Assembly: GCA_049515135.1 (NCBI GenBank)
Contig: JBEKUJ010000015.1
Span: 1-64,000 of the forward strand
Length of the DNA: 64,000 nucleotides
From: Fen-1364 sp049515135
Lineage (GTDB): Bacteria > Spirochaetota > Spirochaetia > SZUA-6 > Fen-1364
Reading direction: 5' to 3'
Part shown: piece after piece, positions 6,791-13,526 of the stretch
Layout: every line of letters begins with the position of its first letter
Position numbering within the stretch: the first letter of the stretch is position 1
Notes under the pieces: model-generated
What the model saw: only the letters and a program-made list of their open reading frames with translations
What the model was told of the DNA's origin: nothing
The model's database searches: none
Translations under genes and position numbers: made by a program

Positions 6791-6841
6791 AAAGCGGCGA
6801 AAATAACCGCCAGAGTGCGCTAGCTGTTATTTCACCGCTTT
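6791..6841. repeat. Inverted repeat, possible cruciform or operator
   Basis: The left arm AAAGCGGCGAAAATAAC (6791-6807) pairs with GTTATTTCACCGCTTT (6826-6841) with one mismatch and one bulge around 18 bases. It lies immediately before the start of the minus-strand cluster. It has no T-run in either direction, so a terminator is unlikely. A regulatory or origin structure is possible. Confidence 0.6.
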
Positions 6842-7308
6842 AATGGAAAAGGACTCGAAACCCGCACTGGTCACGAATCCTTTCTGGCTGAATCAATAAT
6901 TCAACCGCTCGGAGTTATCTTTACTCCGATGGGAAAATTGGGCTTCGGAGAGTTTGGCCTAAAATTGCCTATGGGCTTGTGGGCTCTACATTCTCAATGC
7001 CGCATTCATTCTTGCAAAACTTTTGTTTTCTGTCAATGTCTTTTTTCAAAAAAAGAGCATTTGCAAGAAACGAAATGTCAGCTACATGAATCGTGCTCGT
7101 CATCCTGAGCGCATGCCAGCGCTGTCTCCATGGTGAGACTTGGGACCGGCACTTTCAAAACGTTCAAGCGCTGGGTCCCGGGCCGGAGCGCCAAGTTCGA
7201 GCTAAGCAAAGAAGCTTAAGTAAAAGAAAAAGATTTTAGATGAATTTTCTGAAAGCAAAAATGCAAGAGCCGTGTAATTCTCTTTCTAATTTTCCCTATC
7301 ACACAAAA

Positions 7309-7334
7309 GTATAATCAAACACGTGTTTGTATAA
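7309..7334 (+). promoter_or_regulatory. Palindromic operator candidate before the RepA-like gene
   Basis: CAAACACGTGTTTG at 7316-7329 is a perfect 14-base palindrome placed between a TATAAT (7310-7315) and a TATAAG (7330-7335). It is about 75 bases upstream of the ATPase start codon. The position over promoter-like hexamers suggests an operator. No regulator gene for it is evident nearby. Confidence 0.5.
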
Positions 7335-7404
7335 GACTCTACTTCCAGGTCATTTTTCTTGACTATCCCGGCATGGCGATGAGATACTAGAGGTCAGGAG
7401 GCAT

Positions 7405-8469
7405 ATGGACGACACATCCGACCGCCAAGCCAAAGCCAAGCCACGCGCTTCCCTGAGCAAATCCAAAGAGAACGGCGTATGGATTTCCGCTGCCGACCTT
7501 GTGCGTAAAGAGTACAAGGAACGCGAGTGGATCACCCTGGGTATTATGAAGCGCGGAGGTTTAGGGTTGGTTTACGGGATTCAAAAGACCGGCAAGACCA
7601 CCTTGTGGGTGCAGTACGCCATTGCGGTGGCGACAGGTCGAGACTTTTTCAGTTTGCCGACCACAAAGGGCACGGTGCTTTATATCGCGCTTGAAGAACC
7701 TGACGACGAAATGAAAGCTTTAATCAAACGGCTTTCTCCCACAAGCTCCCCGAAGTTCCTGATTATGTCCACAATGGACCGCTTCCCTGACGACGACAAA
7801 ATGAAGGCGACCATTGAGGGGGGGGCGAAGCTGTATAAGCCAAATCTCGTCGTCCTTGACCCACTGCTTTTGGCTGACGACGATTTTGCTTTCAGCGGCG
7901 GCAACAAGAGGATCGCACGGCTCTTGAGAGACTTGCGGAAAATTGCTAACAATGGCGATTTTATGCTGCTGTTGATTCACCACAGTACAAAGGATCAAAA
8001 AAAGGATTTCCTCTTGGGCGCTCTCGGTGGCGTAGCGTTGACTGCGATCCCCGACGTTGTTATTCAGGTGTCACGGGCGCGTGGAAAAGCCCGAGGGACC
8101 ATTAAGATTTCCGGGCGCGGCGGAGTCGAGGAACGCGACATCTATATGGACTTTGTGAACGGTGTATGGCGAATGGCTAAGGAGCAGGAGCCTGATGACG
8201 AGAAGTCCACAGAACTGAAGACCGCTCGGCTCGCGGTCCTCAAAGCCATTCAACCGGCAGGACCGAAGGAGCTTGCTGATGCGCTCGGCGTCGCCCGAGA
8301 GAACACTATCGAGGTGTGGCTCACCCGTATGGTCACTGAGGGTCAGGTAATCAAATCCGAGGTAAAGGGGAAGTACGAAGTCGCCCCTGACGAAGACGAG
8401 ACGGTTGAGACCGAGCGCAAGAAACGGCGCATCATCTTTGAGGACGAGAAGAAGGATGAGAAGAAGTAA
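7405..8469 (+). CDS. RepA-like AAA_25 family ATPase
   Basis: Hexameric replication helicase-type ATPase (AAA_25, RSF1010 RepA-like), 354 residues. It has a canonical Walker A, GIQKTGKT, at 58-65, Walker B LVVLD at 148-152 and the IHH motif at 191-193 that is typical of RepA-like proteins. A winged-helix region occupies about 275-320 (PKELADALGVARENTIEVWL), and the C-terminus is a charged Glu/Lys tail. AGGAGG lies four bases before the ATG. Unlike the minus-strand helicase it is intact. The TAA stop is the first codon of a perfect 23-bp inverted repeat. Likely role: replication or mobilisation of the element. Confidence 0.85.
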   Translation: MDDTSDRQAKAKPRASLSKSKENGVWISAADLVRKEYKEREWITLGIMKRGGLGLVYGIQKTGKTTLWVQYAIAVATGRDFFSLPTTKGTVLYIALEEPDDEMKALIKRLSPTSSPKFLIMSTMDRFPDDDKMKATIEGGAKLYKPNLVVLDPLLLADDDFAFSGGNKRIARLLRDLRKIANNGDFMLLLIHHSTKDQKKDFLLGALGGVALTAIPDVVIQVSRARGKARGTIKISGRGGVEERDIYMDFVNGVWRMAKEQEPDDEKSTELKTARLAVLKAIQPAGPKELADALGVARENTIEVWLTRMVTEGQVIKSEVKGKYEVAPDEDETVETERKKRRIIFEDEKKDEKK

Positions 8470-8520
8470 TGCGTGTAATGTAATGTAAGAGCGCACCCTT
8501 ACATTACATTACACGCATTA
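8467..8520. repeat. Perfect 23-bp hairpin, short-unit dyad E (GTGTAATGTAATGTAA)
   Basis: The left arm (8467-8489) and right arm (8498-8520) are exact reverse complements with an 8-base loop (8490-8497). Each arm contains three TGTAA pentamers in tandem. The arm begins with the TAA stop codon of the RepA-like gene. No T-run follows, so it is not a standard intrinsic terminator. It belongs with dyads A-D in design: tandem short units, inverted. Confidence 0.9.
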
Positions 8521-8975
8521 CCGTTGCTTCCGGACCATGTGGACAAACTCACCGCGATACGATACATCGAGCCGGGCGATCATGAGGCCATTTTTGAAAA
8601 ACTTGTGCTTTTCTCAATTTTCCGTACTGCCTTCTTCCAGACGGAGCCTCACGCATGGAAAATCCCCTTTTCGCAATGAGAGTGAGCCGTAACCACCTCT
8701 GGCAATTTTTACAGGAGAAAATGAAAAATTTTTATAATTTTTTGAAGGAGCATCACCTTAACGCGCCGTTCTTCCGCGCCGCCAGCTTTCTTTCTTCCCG
8801 CTTCCACGGGAGTCCTACGATCCCTGCCATTAGCCTCGCATGAAGCAGTCTTCGTCAGAACATACGTTATCAGACTGGATGATCGTCTTTCCGATTGTTT
8901 GATTGGTCAAGTCCCGTTTTTTTGCAAATCAAAAAGCCCTTGCTAAGCAACGGGTCTTCTCCTGCCGGGATACCG
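8521..8975. other. Intergenic stretch after the RepA-like gene
   Basis: No confident gene. Two small plus-strand frames are possible. One runs from GTG 8539 to TGA 8677-8679 (46 codons, VDKLTAIRYIEPGDHEAIFE...), reads like a protein fragment and is in phase through the hairpin arm. Another starts at ATG 8721 after AGGAG (40 codons). Neither is recognised. A terminator-like stem for the convergent recombinase gene is at 8931-8954. Confidence 0.4.
8931..8954 (-). terminator. Intrinsic terminator of the recombinase gene
   Basis: Read on the minus strand, CCCGTTGC-TTA-GCAAGGGC forms a short stem with one bulge, followed by TTTTT. It begins 22 bases after the recombinase stop codon, as expected for an intrinsic terminator. 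Confidence 0.6.
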
Positions 8976-10172
8976 TTACTTCACATCGAAGGCTGCTGCA
9001 ATCACGTCCTTGACCGCTTCCAACTGCCTCATCTTGCTTTCCAAGCTAGGATGATCGTAAAGGTCCGTCATCGTCGGGCTTTTGTGTCCGAGCAAGGCCT
9101 GAGTAATGTTCTGCGCAACGACAGGCTTGATTACCGTGTTGAAGGTGTGCCTGAAACTGTGACAGTCGATGAACCTTCCTTCGATCTTGATCCCTGCTCG
9201 CTCGCAAGCCCTTCGAAGAGCGTACACGAAGAACAGCCGGGAGCAAGGCTTGCCGGTCCTGTCGGAAGGAAACATCCAGATACTTGACCCGTTGAGGTTG
9301 CGCAGTTGTTCCAAGGCTCGGGCAACGTTGGGAAGCAGGAGGACCGGCCGGGGTTCTCCGCTGCGCTCCCTCTTCTTCAGCGCTCCAATCTCCCCGCCCA
9401 TCTTGACCGCTCTCTGCACAACCAAGAATCCACCCTGCACGTCCGTCCACTGAAGCGCTCTTGCCTCTCCCGTGCGAATCCCCGTGTAGGCAATCGTGGC
9501 GAACATCGTGGCGATCTTGAAGCTGCCCCAGATGCGAATGAGTTCCTTTTCGTCAGGCGGGAACAATTTCTTCAACTCGTCCAAGGTGAAGACATCCCGC
9601 CTTCGGCTTTGCTTGATGGGCGGTTCGAGTTCACTCAAAGGATTGTCCCTGATGATCCTGTTCCGTTTGGCTTCCTTGAAGACGGTGCGCAGTCCTCCAT
9701 AGATGATCTGCCGCTTGGTCCCGCTGGACAGCGGCAACTCAGCAGCCCAATTCTCGATTGACACCGGGTCAAACTCGTCAAGCCTCTTGTCCCCCCATGC
9801 CGGGATCAGGTGCTTGTTGACTGACGTGTTGAGTTTTTGCGCCCAGATTTTCGAGAGCAGCTTGCCCTTGGTGGCTTGCCTCTTCAGGTAGGGTGATCCG
9901 GGAGCGTAGAAGTCTTTCGCAAACTCCCGGTAGGTCGGCACCTGAGAGGTCTCCCGGATTTCCTCTTCTTTCAACCACCTCTCCCTGAGAAGGGAGGCTT
10001 CCTGCAATGCCTCTGCCTTGCCCCGGTCCTTCACATGGGGGCGCTCAGGTACGTCCGTGGGGACGGTCTTCTTCTTGTAGACCAAGCTGCCCGGATCGCT
10101 TGCCCTCCAGCTAGCGTACCAAAACCTGCCCTCCTTCAACGTCCTAAGATAGACAGTGATGCGTATTCTCAT
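8976..10172 (-). CDS. Tyrosine recombinase / phage-type integrase
   Basis: Site-specific recombinase of 398 residues. It has an N-terminal AP2-like or arm-binding region, a SAM-like core-binding domain (about 79-175) and a catalytic domain with Arg 233 (TGIRTGEARALQW), His 338 and Arg 341 (HSFRH), His 363 (LLGHKS) and nucleophile Tyr 372 (TDLYDH). All residues needed for strand exchange are present. The start at 10172 has GGGGGTAGGA upstream. The gene is last in the accessory region and reads inward, the usual place for an integrase next to attR or attL. The promoter carries a TTGACA and a 19-bp palindrome, suggesting tight control. Confidence 0.92.
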   Translation of the reverse strand: MRIRITVYLRTLKEGRFWYASWRASDPGSLVYKKKTVPTDVPERPHVKDRGKAEALQEASLLRERWLKEEEIRETSQVPTYREFAKDFYAPGSPYLKRQATKGKLLSKIWAQKLNTSVNKHLIPAWGDKRLDEFDPVSIENWAAELPLSSGTKRQIIYGGLRTVFKEAKRNRIIRDNPLSELEPPIKQSRRRDVFTLDELKKLFPPDEKELIRIWGSFKIATMFATIAYTGIRTGEARALQWTDVQGGFLVVQRAVKMGGEIGALKKRERSGEPRPVLLLPNVARALEQLRNLNGSSIWMFPSDRTGKPCSRLFFVYALRRACERAGIKIEGRFIDCHSFRHTFNTVIKPVVAQNITQALLGHKSPTMTDLYDHPSLESKMRQLEAVKDVIAAAFDVK

Positions 10173-10207
10173 AGTCCTACCCCCATATATCCATTATCTC
10201 CATATGA

Positions 10208-10226
10208 TTTTGCTACCGTAGCAAAA
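10208..10226. promoter_or_regulatory. 19-bp palindromic operator at the integrase promoter
   Basis: TTTTGCTAC-C-GTAGCAAAA is a perfect inverted repeat of two nine-base arms around one C. It sits 21-39 bases downstream of the integrase -35 hexamer, so it covers the -10/+1 zone. A repressor or excisionase-like dimer is the likely ligand; none is encoded beside it. Confidence 0.65.
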
Positions 10227-10252
10227 ATAATATAGGGGTAAGATGTTGTCAA
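10223..10252 (-). promoter_or_regulatory. Putative integrase promoter
   Basis: On the minus strand, a consensus TTGACA (10252-10247) is followed after 17 bases by TATTTT, about 50 bases before the start codon. The AT-rich spacer contains TATATTAT, giving alternative -10 registers. It is overlapped by the 19-bp palindrome. Confidence 0.5.
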
Positions 10253-10283
10253 GTGCTCTGTCTGTAAAGACTTAGCTGTTTTT

Positions 10284-11165
10284 TTAGTCTCGGACTGTGA
10301 ACGAGATTTCCTTCGTTGTTTCGTTTCCGGCAAAATCGCGCGCCGAGAGAATGAGGTGGTGGTTGCCCTGCCGCATCTCCACGGCCCCGCATCTGAGCAG
10401 ACCGTCCGCCGTATAGACGCCGCTCAGCGTCAGCCGTGTCCCGCCCACGGCCAGGCGGCCTCCCGCAACCTGGAGAGAGTCGAAGACGATTCTTGCCGCC
10501 TCCTTGCCGTCCACGTCGAGCCGAATCCCATAGAGGCCGAGGGGCCAGTGGAACCGTACGTCCTGGCGCAGATCATAGGCTTCCGCGATGATCTCCGCCT
10601 GCCCCGCAGGCACTTTTGCCCCGTTTTCAAGCGGGACAAGGATGTCGCTGACGGAAAGGAGGATTCGCCTGATCACAGGCGGCTGGGTATCCGCCACCGG
10701 CGGAAGCAGCGAAAGGGGGTTCAGGAAGGAGGCGGTCTCTTCATCGTACAGGGAGAAATGCAGGTGTATGCTGTCGGAGGAGCCGGTGTCTCCGCTCACC
10801 CCGATCTTGTCCCCGGCCGCATACGCGGTCCGCGGGCTGCCGAGGGAGCCTTTCTTCAGATTGCAGGATATGGTCTCTATCTTCCCCTCGTGGTGAAGAA
10901 CGACAAAGCTTCCCAGTCCACGAGGCAAAGACGAGTAGTCCTCCCCTTCGTCATAGAGAAAAACGAGATCGCCCGGAAGGACAGCGCGCACGTCCTGCGG
11001 GCCGCCTCCTATGTCCAGCCCGTCGAAAAAGCGCCCCCCGCTGTCCTCGCCGAACGTTCCAATAACGGTTTTCTTTTCAACGGGCCAGTCAAGTCCATGG
11101 ACGGGAAGCGCCGCGGCCAGAAGAAGAGCGGAGACGCCGAGCAGGCAACGACGTGGCGTCGTCAT
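10284..11165 (-). CDS. M23-like (LytM) protein, catalytically degenerate
   Basis: A 293-residue exported protein with an N-terminal signal peptide ending near ALPVHG. The M23 peptidase fold is recognisable: GLDIGGG, a central VVLHHEG strand, GDKIGVSGDTGSSDSIHLHF. In active M23 enzymes the first zinc ligand is His in H-x-x-x-D, and here it is Phe (FDGLD). The YAHL motif is SCNL. Only the HLH pair remains, so it is probably a non-catalytic LytM protein that binds or activates a partner in the cell wall. A beta-sandwich-like C-terminal region of about 120 residues follows. It overlaps the upstream membrane-anchored gene by ATGA, so the two are translationally coupled. Confidence 0.75.
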   Translation of the reverse strand: MTTPRRCLLGVSALLLAAALPVHGLDWPVEKKTVIGTFGEDSGGRFFDGLDIGGGPQDVRAVLPGDLVFLYDEGEDYSSLPRGLGSFVVLHHEGKIETISCNLKKGSLGSPRTAYAAGDKIGVSGDTGSSDSIHLHFSLYDEETASFLNPLSLLPPVADTQPPVIRRILLSVSDILVPLENGAKVPAGQAEIIAEAYDLRQDVRFHWPLGLYGIRLDVDGKEAARIVFDSLQVAGGRLAVGGTRLTLSGVYTADGLLRCGAVEMRQGNHHLILSARDFAGNETTKEISFTVRD

Positions 11166-12256
11166 AAAGCCTCGATGTCGACTCGAAGAAGCCTGCCGTC
11201 GACCCCCAGCAGCGTCTGTCCGTCCACGGTGCCAAGAAACAGGCTGCCGGCGGGGAAGGACTCCGAGCTGAGCGTTTCGAGGAACGGCAGGACGATGGTC
11301 AGCGTCACCCGCCCGCCATCACGGGCTGCAAAGGCGGCGAACCTCGAGTCATGCAAAAAGGCCGACCCGGCGACCCTCCCCGGAAGCTGTACGAGGGTTG
11401 ACCACCCCTCACGCGGTTCCACCATCCCGACGCCATCACGCGATTCGTAGTAGAGATAGCGGGAGTCCGGAGAGAACCCCATGCGGACCTCCCGCCGGTA
11501 GTCGGCGGACAGCGGGATCCGCAGCGTCCCGGCGTAGGAAGAACCGTTTCGACCCAGGACAGAAAGCACCTGGGGCCCAATGCCGGAGATGGAAGCGATG
11601 AAGGAGCCGTCTTGCGTCACAGCGCATCCGTAGATGACGGGGATGCGGCTGGAGCCGGGTGGGCCCTGATAGACGGGAACGCCGTTTCTGTTGAGAAGCT
11701 GCAGGGAGCCGTTCAGGAGCCCGACCAGCAGGAAGTCCCCCTGCAGAGAAAGGGAGGTCATGATTGCGGGAAAGTCCCTGCTCCACGCAGCGTCACCGTT
11801 TCTGTCCACTTCCGCCAGGCCGGTGAGGTCCGAGCTCACCACCAGCACCCGGCTCCCGTCTGCGTCCAGGAGGGGGTATCCGTTGCCGGAGAAGCTCGCC
11901 GTGCGCTGGCCGCGGGGATCCCGGATGATCCAGTCCGTGCCCATCCGCGCGTAGTTGATGTAGCCGGTCCTGGACAGCGCCACCTGGAAAAGCGTGTGCC
12001 CCAGGTGAAGCAGCGTTCCGTCAGCAGCCACGTATCCAAACAGGTCCCCCAGACGGAAGGGAAAGGCTTCCTGCGGCGCGGAAGACATGGACGCCTCTCC
12101 GCCGCCTGCGTTGTTCGACGCCGCGGAGCTCACGTCCACCGCCCAGACTGGCTTTGCCACCAGCTCTTTTCCCAGGGGATAGGGAAACAGGGCAAAATAC
12201 AGTACCATGAGCAGCACTGATGTGAGGAAAATGCTTGCCGGTCGCCTTTTTTTCAT
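11162..12256 (-). CDS. Membrane-anchored beta-propeller-like protein, unknown function
   Basis: 364 residues with one N-terminal membrane segment (SIFLTSVLLMVLYFALFPYP) that probably serves as an anchor or uncleaved signal. The rest is periplasmic, with repeating short motifs such as LFGYVAADGTLLH, LLDADGSRVLV and LSVLGRNG that look like WD/PQQ-type propeller blades. No enzyme motif is seen. The start at 12256 is chosen over an upstream in-frame codon because that extension would overlap the divergent cytidine deaminase and lacks signal character. The four-base overlap with the M23-like gene suggests that both proteins work together at the envelope. Confidence 0.6.
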   Translation of the reverse strand: MKKRRPASIFLTSVLLMVLYFALFPYPLGKELVAKPVWAVDVSSAASNNAGGGEASMSSAPQEAFPFRLGDLFGYVAADGTLLHLGHTLFQVALSRTGYINYARMGTDWIIRDPRGQRTASFSGNGYPLLDADGSRVLVVSSDLTGLAEVDRNGDAAWSRDFPAIMTSLSLQGDFLLVGLLNGSLQLLNRNGVPVYQGPPGSSRIPVIYGCAVTQDGSFIASISGIGPQVLSVLGRNGSSYAGTLRIPLSADYRREVRMGFSPDSRYLYYESRDGVGMVEPREGWSTLVQLPGRVAGSAFLHDSRFAAFAARDGGRVTLTIVLPFLETLSSESFPAGSLFLGTVDGQTLLGVDGRLLRVDIEAL

Positions 12257-12300
12257 GCCGGAATCCTCGGCAAGCCTAAGCAGCGGGAGGGCGCTTGTCA

Positions 12301-12714
12301 ATGAGAAAACCTGACATCGAAGGGCTCCTGTCACATGCGCGTGAGGCAGCCGAGAACTCATATTCCCCGTACTCGCTCTTCCCCGTCGGGGCGGCGCTTC
12401 TGTGCTCGGACGGCGCAGTGATCACGGGCGCAAACGTGGAGAACAGGTCATACGGGCTTGCCTGCTGTGCGGAGAGGAGCGCCGTGTTCGCGGCGGTCTC
12501 CCAGGGCAAGAGGAGCTTTGCGGCCATTGCCGTCTCCTGCCCGAAGTCGGAGGTCCCTGTTTCTCCCTGCGGTGCATGCCGTCAGGTTCTGGGCGAGTTC
12601 TGCCCGCCCGATATGCCGGTCTATTTTGCCGGAAGCAAGGGGGAATACGTCTGCTCGAGCGTTGGAGAGCTGCTGCCCAGAGATTCCCTGCACGACCTGA
12701 AGCGCGGCGGGTAG
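12301..12714 (+). CDS. cdd: Cytidine deaminase
   Basis: Hydrolytic deaminase of cytidine and deoxycytidine to uridine forms in pyrimidine salvage; homotetrameric type by length (137 residues). The zinc site is CAE (56-58, Glu 58 as proton shuttle) and PCGAC (Cys 90 and Cys 93). FPVGAALL and NVENRSYGLACCAERSA are classic family segments. The ATG at 12301 lies ten bases after GGGAGG; an in-frame TTG six bases upstream (12295) is an alternative start. It is divergent from the envelope pair and convergent with the unknown gene that follows. Confidence 0.93.
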   Translation: MRKPDIEGLLSHAREAAENSYSPYSLFPVGAALLCSDGAVITGANVENRSYGLACCAERSAVFAAVSQGKRSFAAIAVSCPKSEVPVSPCGACRQVLGEFCPPDMPVYFAGSKGEYVCSSVGELLPRDSLHDLKRGG

Positions 12715-12719
12715 GAGGT

Positions 12720-13526
12720 CTACCGCTTCGGGCTCTCCGCTTTCTTGAGATCGTTTTCCATCTTGGTGCGCCAGATGTCGGCTTTCTTCTTCACAACGTC
12801 AGCCTGGTCGGATTCCCCCAGCACGATATGCAGCCTGCGCACGGCGGATAGGAAGTTGATCCCCACCTTGATGTCGTCAATGCGCATGGTGGAGAGCTCG
12901 TACTTCTCGCGGTAGCGGTCTGCAGCCTGCTGCAGCAGCTCGCGGGCGAGCCCGAGGTGCGCCATGCGCGCGGAGAAGCCCGCCACCCGCGGGTCCATGC
13001 CTGCCACGAAGGTCTTGAGGTTGAGAAGGTTCTTGGAAACAACCGCAAACCTTCCCTCCAGCTCCACAAAGGACCATTTCCACTTGGAGTTCTCTCCGTA
13101 GCCTTCCTCCAGAGAATCGATGGAAAAACCCAGCTTGCGCACCAGGTTGTATCTGTTGTCGTCGGAGACCGTGACGATGGTCTCAAGACCCTGCTCGTAA
13201 TCGGAGAAAGGAGCGTCGATCATCGGGGAAACGATCTCCTCCAGGTAGATGAGCGCCTTGTAGATACATTTGCGGCCCTCATTGAGGTAGGCCTCGTTCT
13301 TTACCCCGAGGAAGGAAAGTGAAAGGGAGTTCATCACGAGATACTGGGCAACGAGGTTCAGGTTGTCATCAACGAGCGCCAGCCTCCTGAAGCTGGCCCC
13401 TTCAACGCCGGCAGCGATCTGCTCCTTGACCTTCTTCTCCTTCTCCAAGACTGTATCGATTGCGTTCTTATAATCCTTTATATAGTCAGCGTAGCGCCGT
13501 TTGGCTTCGTCGCTGGGTTTCTTCAT
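12720..13526 (-). CDS. Conserved hypothetical protein, 268 aa, distal to recN
   Basis: All-helical soluble protein without signal peptide or membrane segment. It is rich in Lys, Glu and Leu and looks like a bundle of tetratricopeptide-like helices (YLVMNSLSLSFLGVKNEAYL, HLGLARELLQQAADRYREKY). I do not recognise a named family. Its ATG overlaps the recN stop (TGATG), so it is translated with RecN, and it ends six bases from the cytidine deaminase stop. The operon position suggests housekeeping, but no role can be assigned. Confidence 0.7.
   Translation of the reverse strand: MKKPSDEAKRRYADYIKDYKNAIDTVLEKEKKVKEQIAAGVEGASFRRLALVDDNLNLVAQYLVMNSLSLSFLGVKNEAYLNEGRKCIYKALIYLEEIVSPMIDAPFSDYEQGLETIVTVSDDNRYNLVRKLGFSIDSLEEGYGENSKWKWSFVELEGRFAVVSKNLLNLKTFVAGMDPRVAGFSARMAHLGLARELLQQAADRYREKYELSTMRIDDIKVGINFLSAVRRLHIVLGESDQADVVKKKADIWRTKMENDLKKAESPKR

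Larger units (their letters stand above)
6772..7404. other. Divergent regulatory region between helicase cluster and RepA-like gene
   Basis: No protein gene is supported in these roughly 630 bases. They separate two divergent replication genes and contain an inverted repeat (6791-6841), a short GC-rich block around 7080-7200 with GGGACCGGC/GGTCCCGGG-like complementarity, and a palindrome (7316-7329) between AT-rich promoter-like sequence and the RepA-like gene. This is a reasonable place to look for an origin of replication. Confidence 0.5.
1..10262. mobile_element. Accessory region / integrated element, left end not resolved
   Basis: This stretch is visibly AT-richer and far less densely coding than the sequence after about 10,260. 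It holds a tyrosine recombinase at the right boundary, two RepA/DnaB-like replication ATPases, several broken genes (ASCH, methyltransferase, split helicase) and five unusual short-unit dyads. These are typical of an integrative element or of stacked, decaying elements. The right limit is set by the recombinase promoter and the end of the M23-like gene at 10,284. The left limit is unclear: a composition junction near 3,945 may be an internal boundary, in which case 1-3,945 is older cargo. No tRNA gene or convincing att direct repeat was found. Confidence 0.6.

Noticed and set aside
8655..8843. 62-codon frame after the RepA-like gene
   Set aside because: No similarity and unusual composition; only the small internal ATG at 8721 has a ribosome binding site, so evidence is too weak for a call.
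1..10262. CRISPR or tRNA-linked attachment site
   Set aside because: No regularly spaced repeat of CRISPR size, no tRNA gene, and no convincing direct repeat flanking the element.
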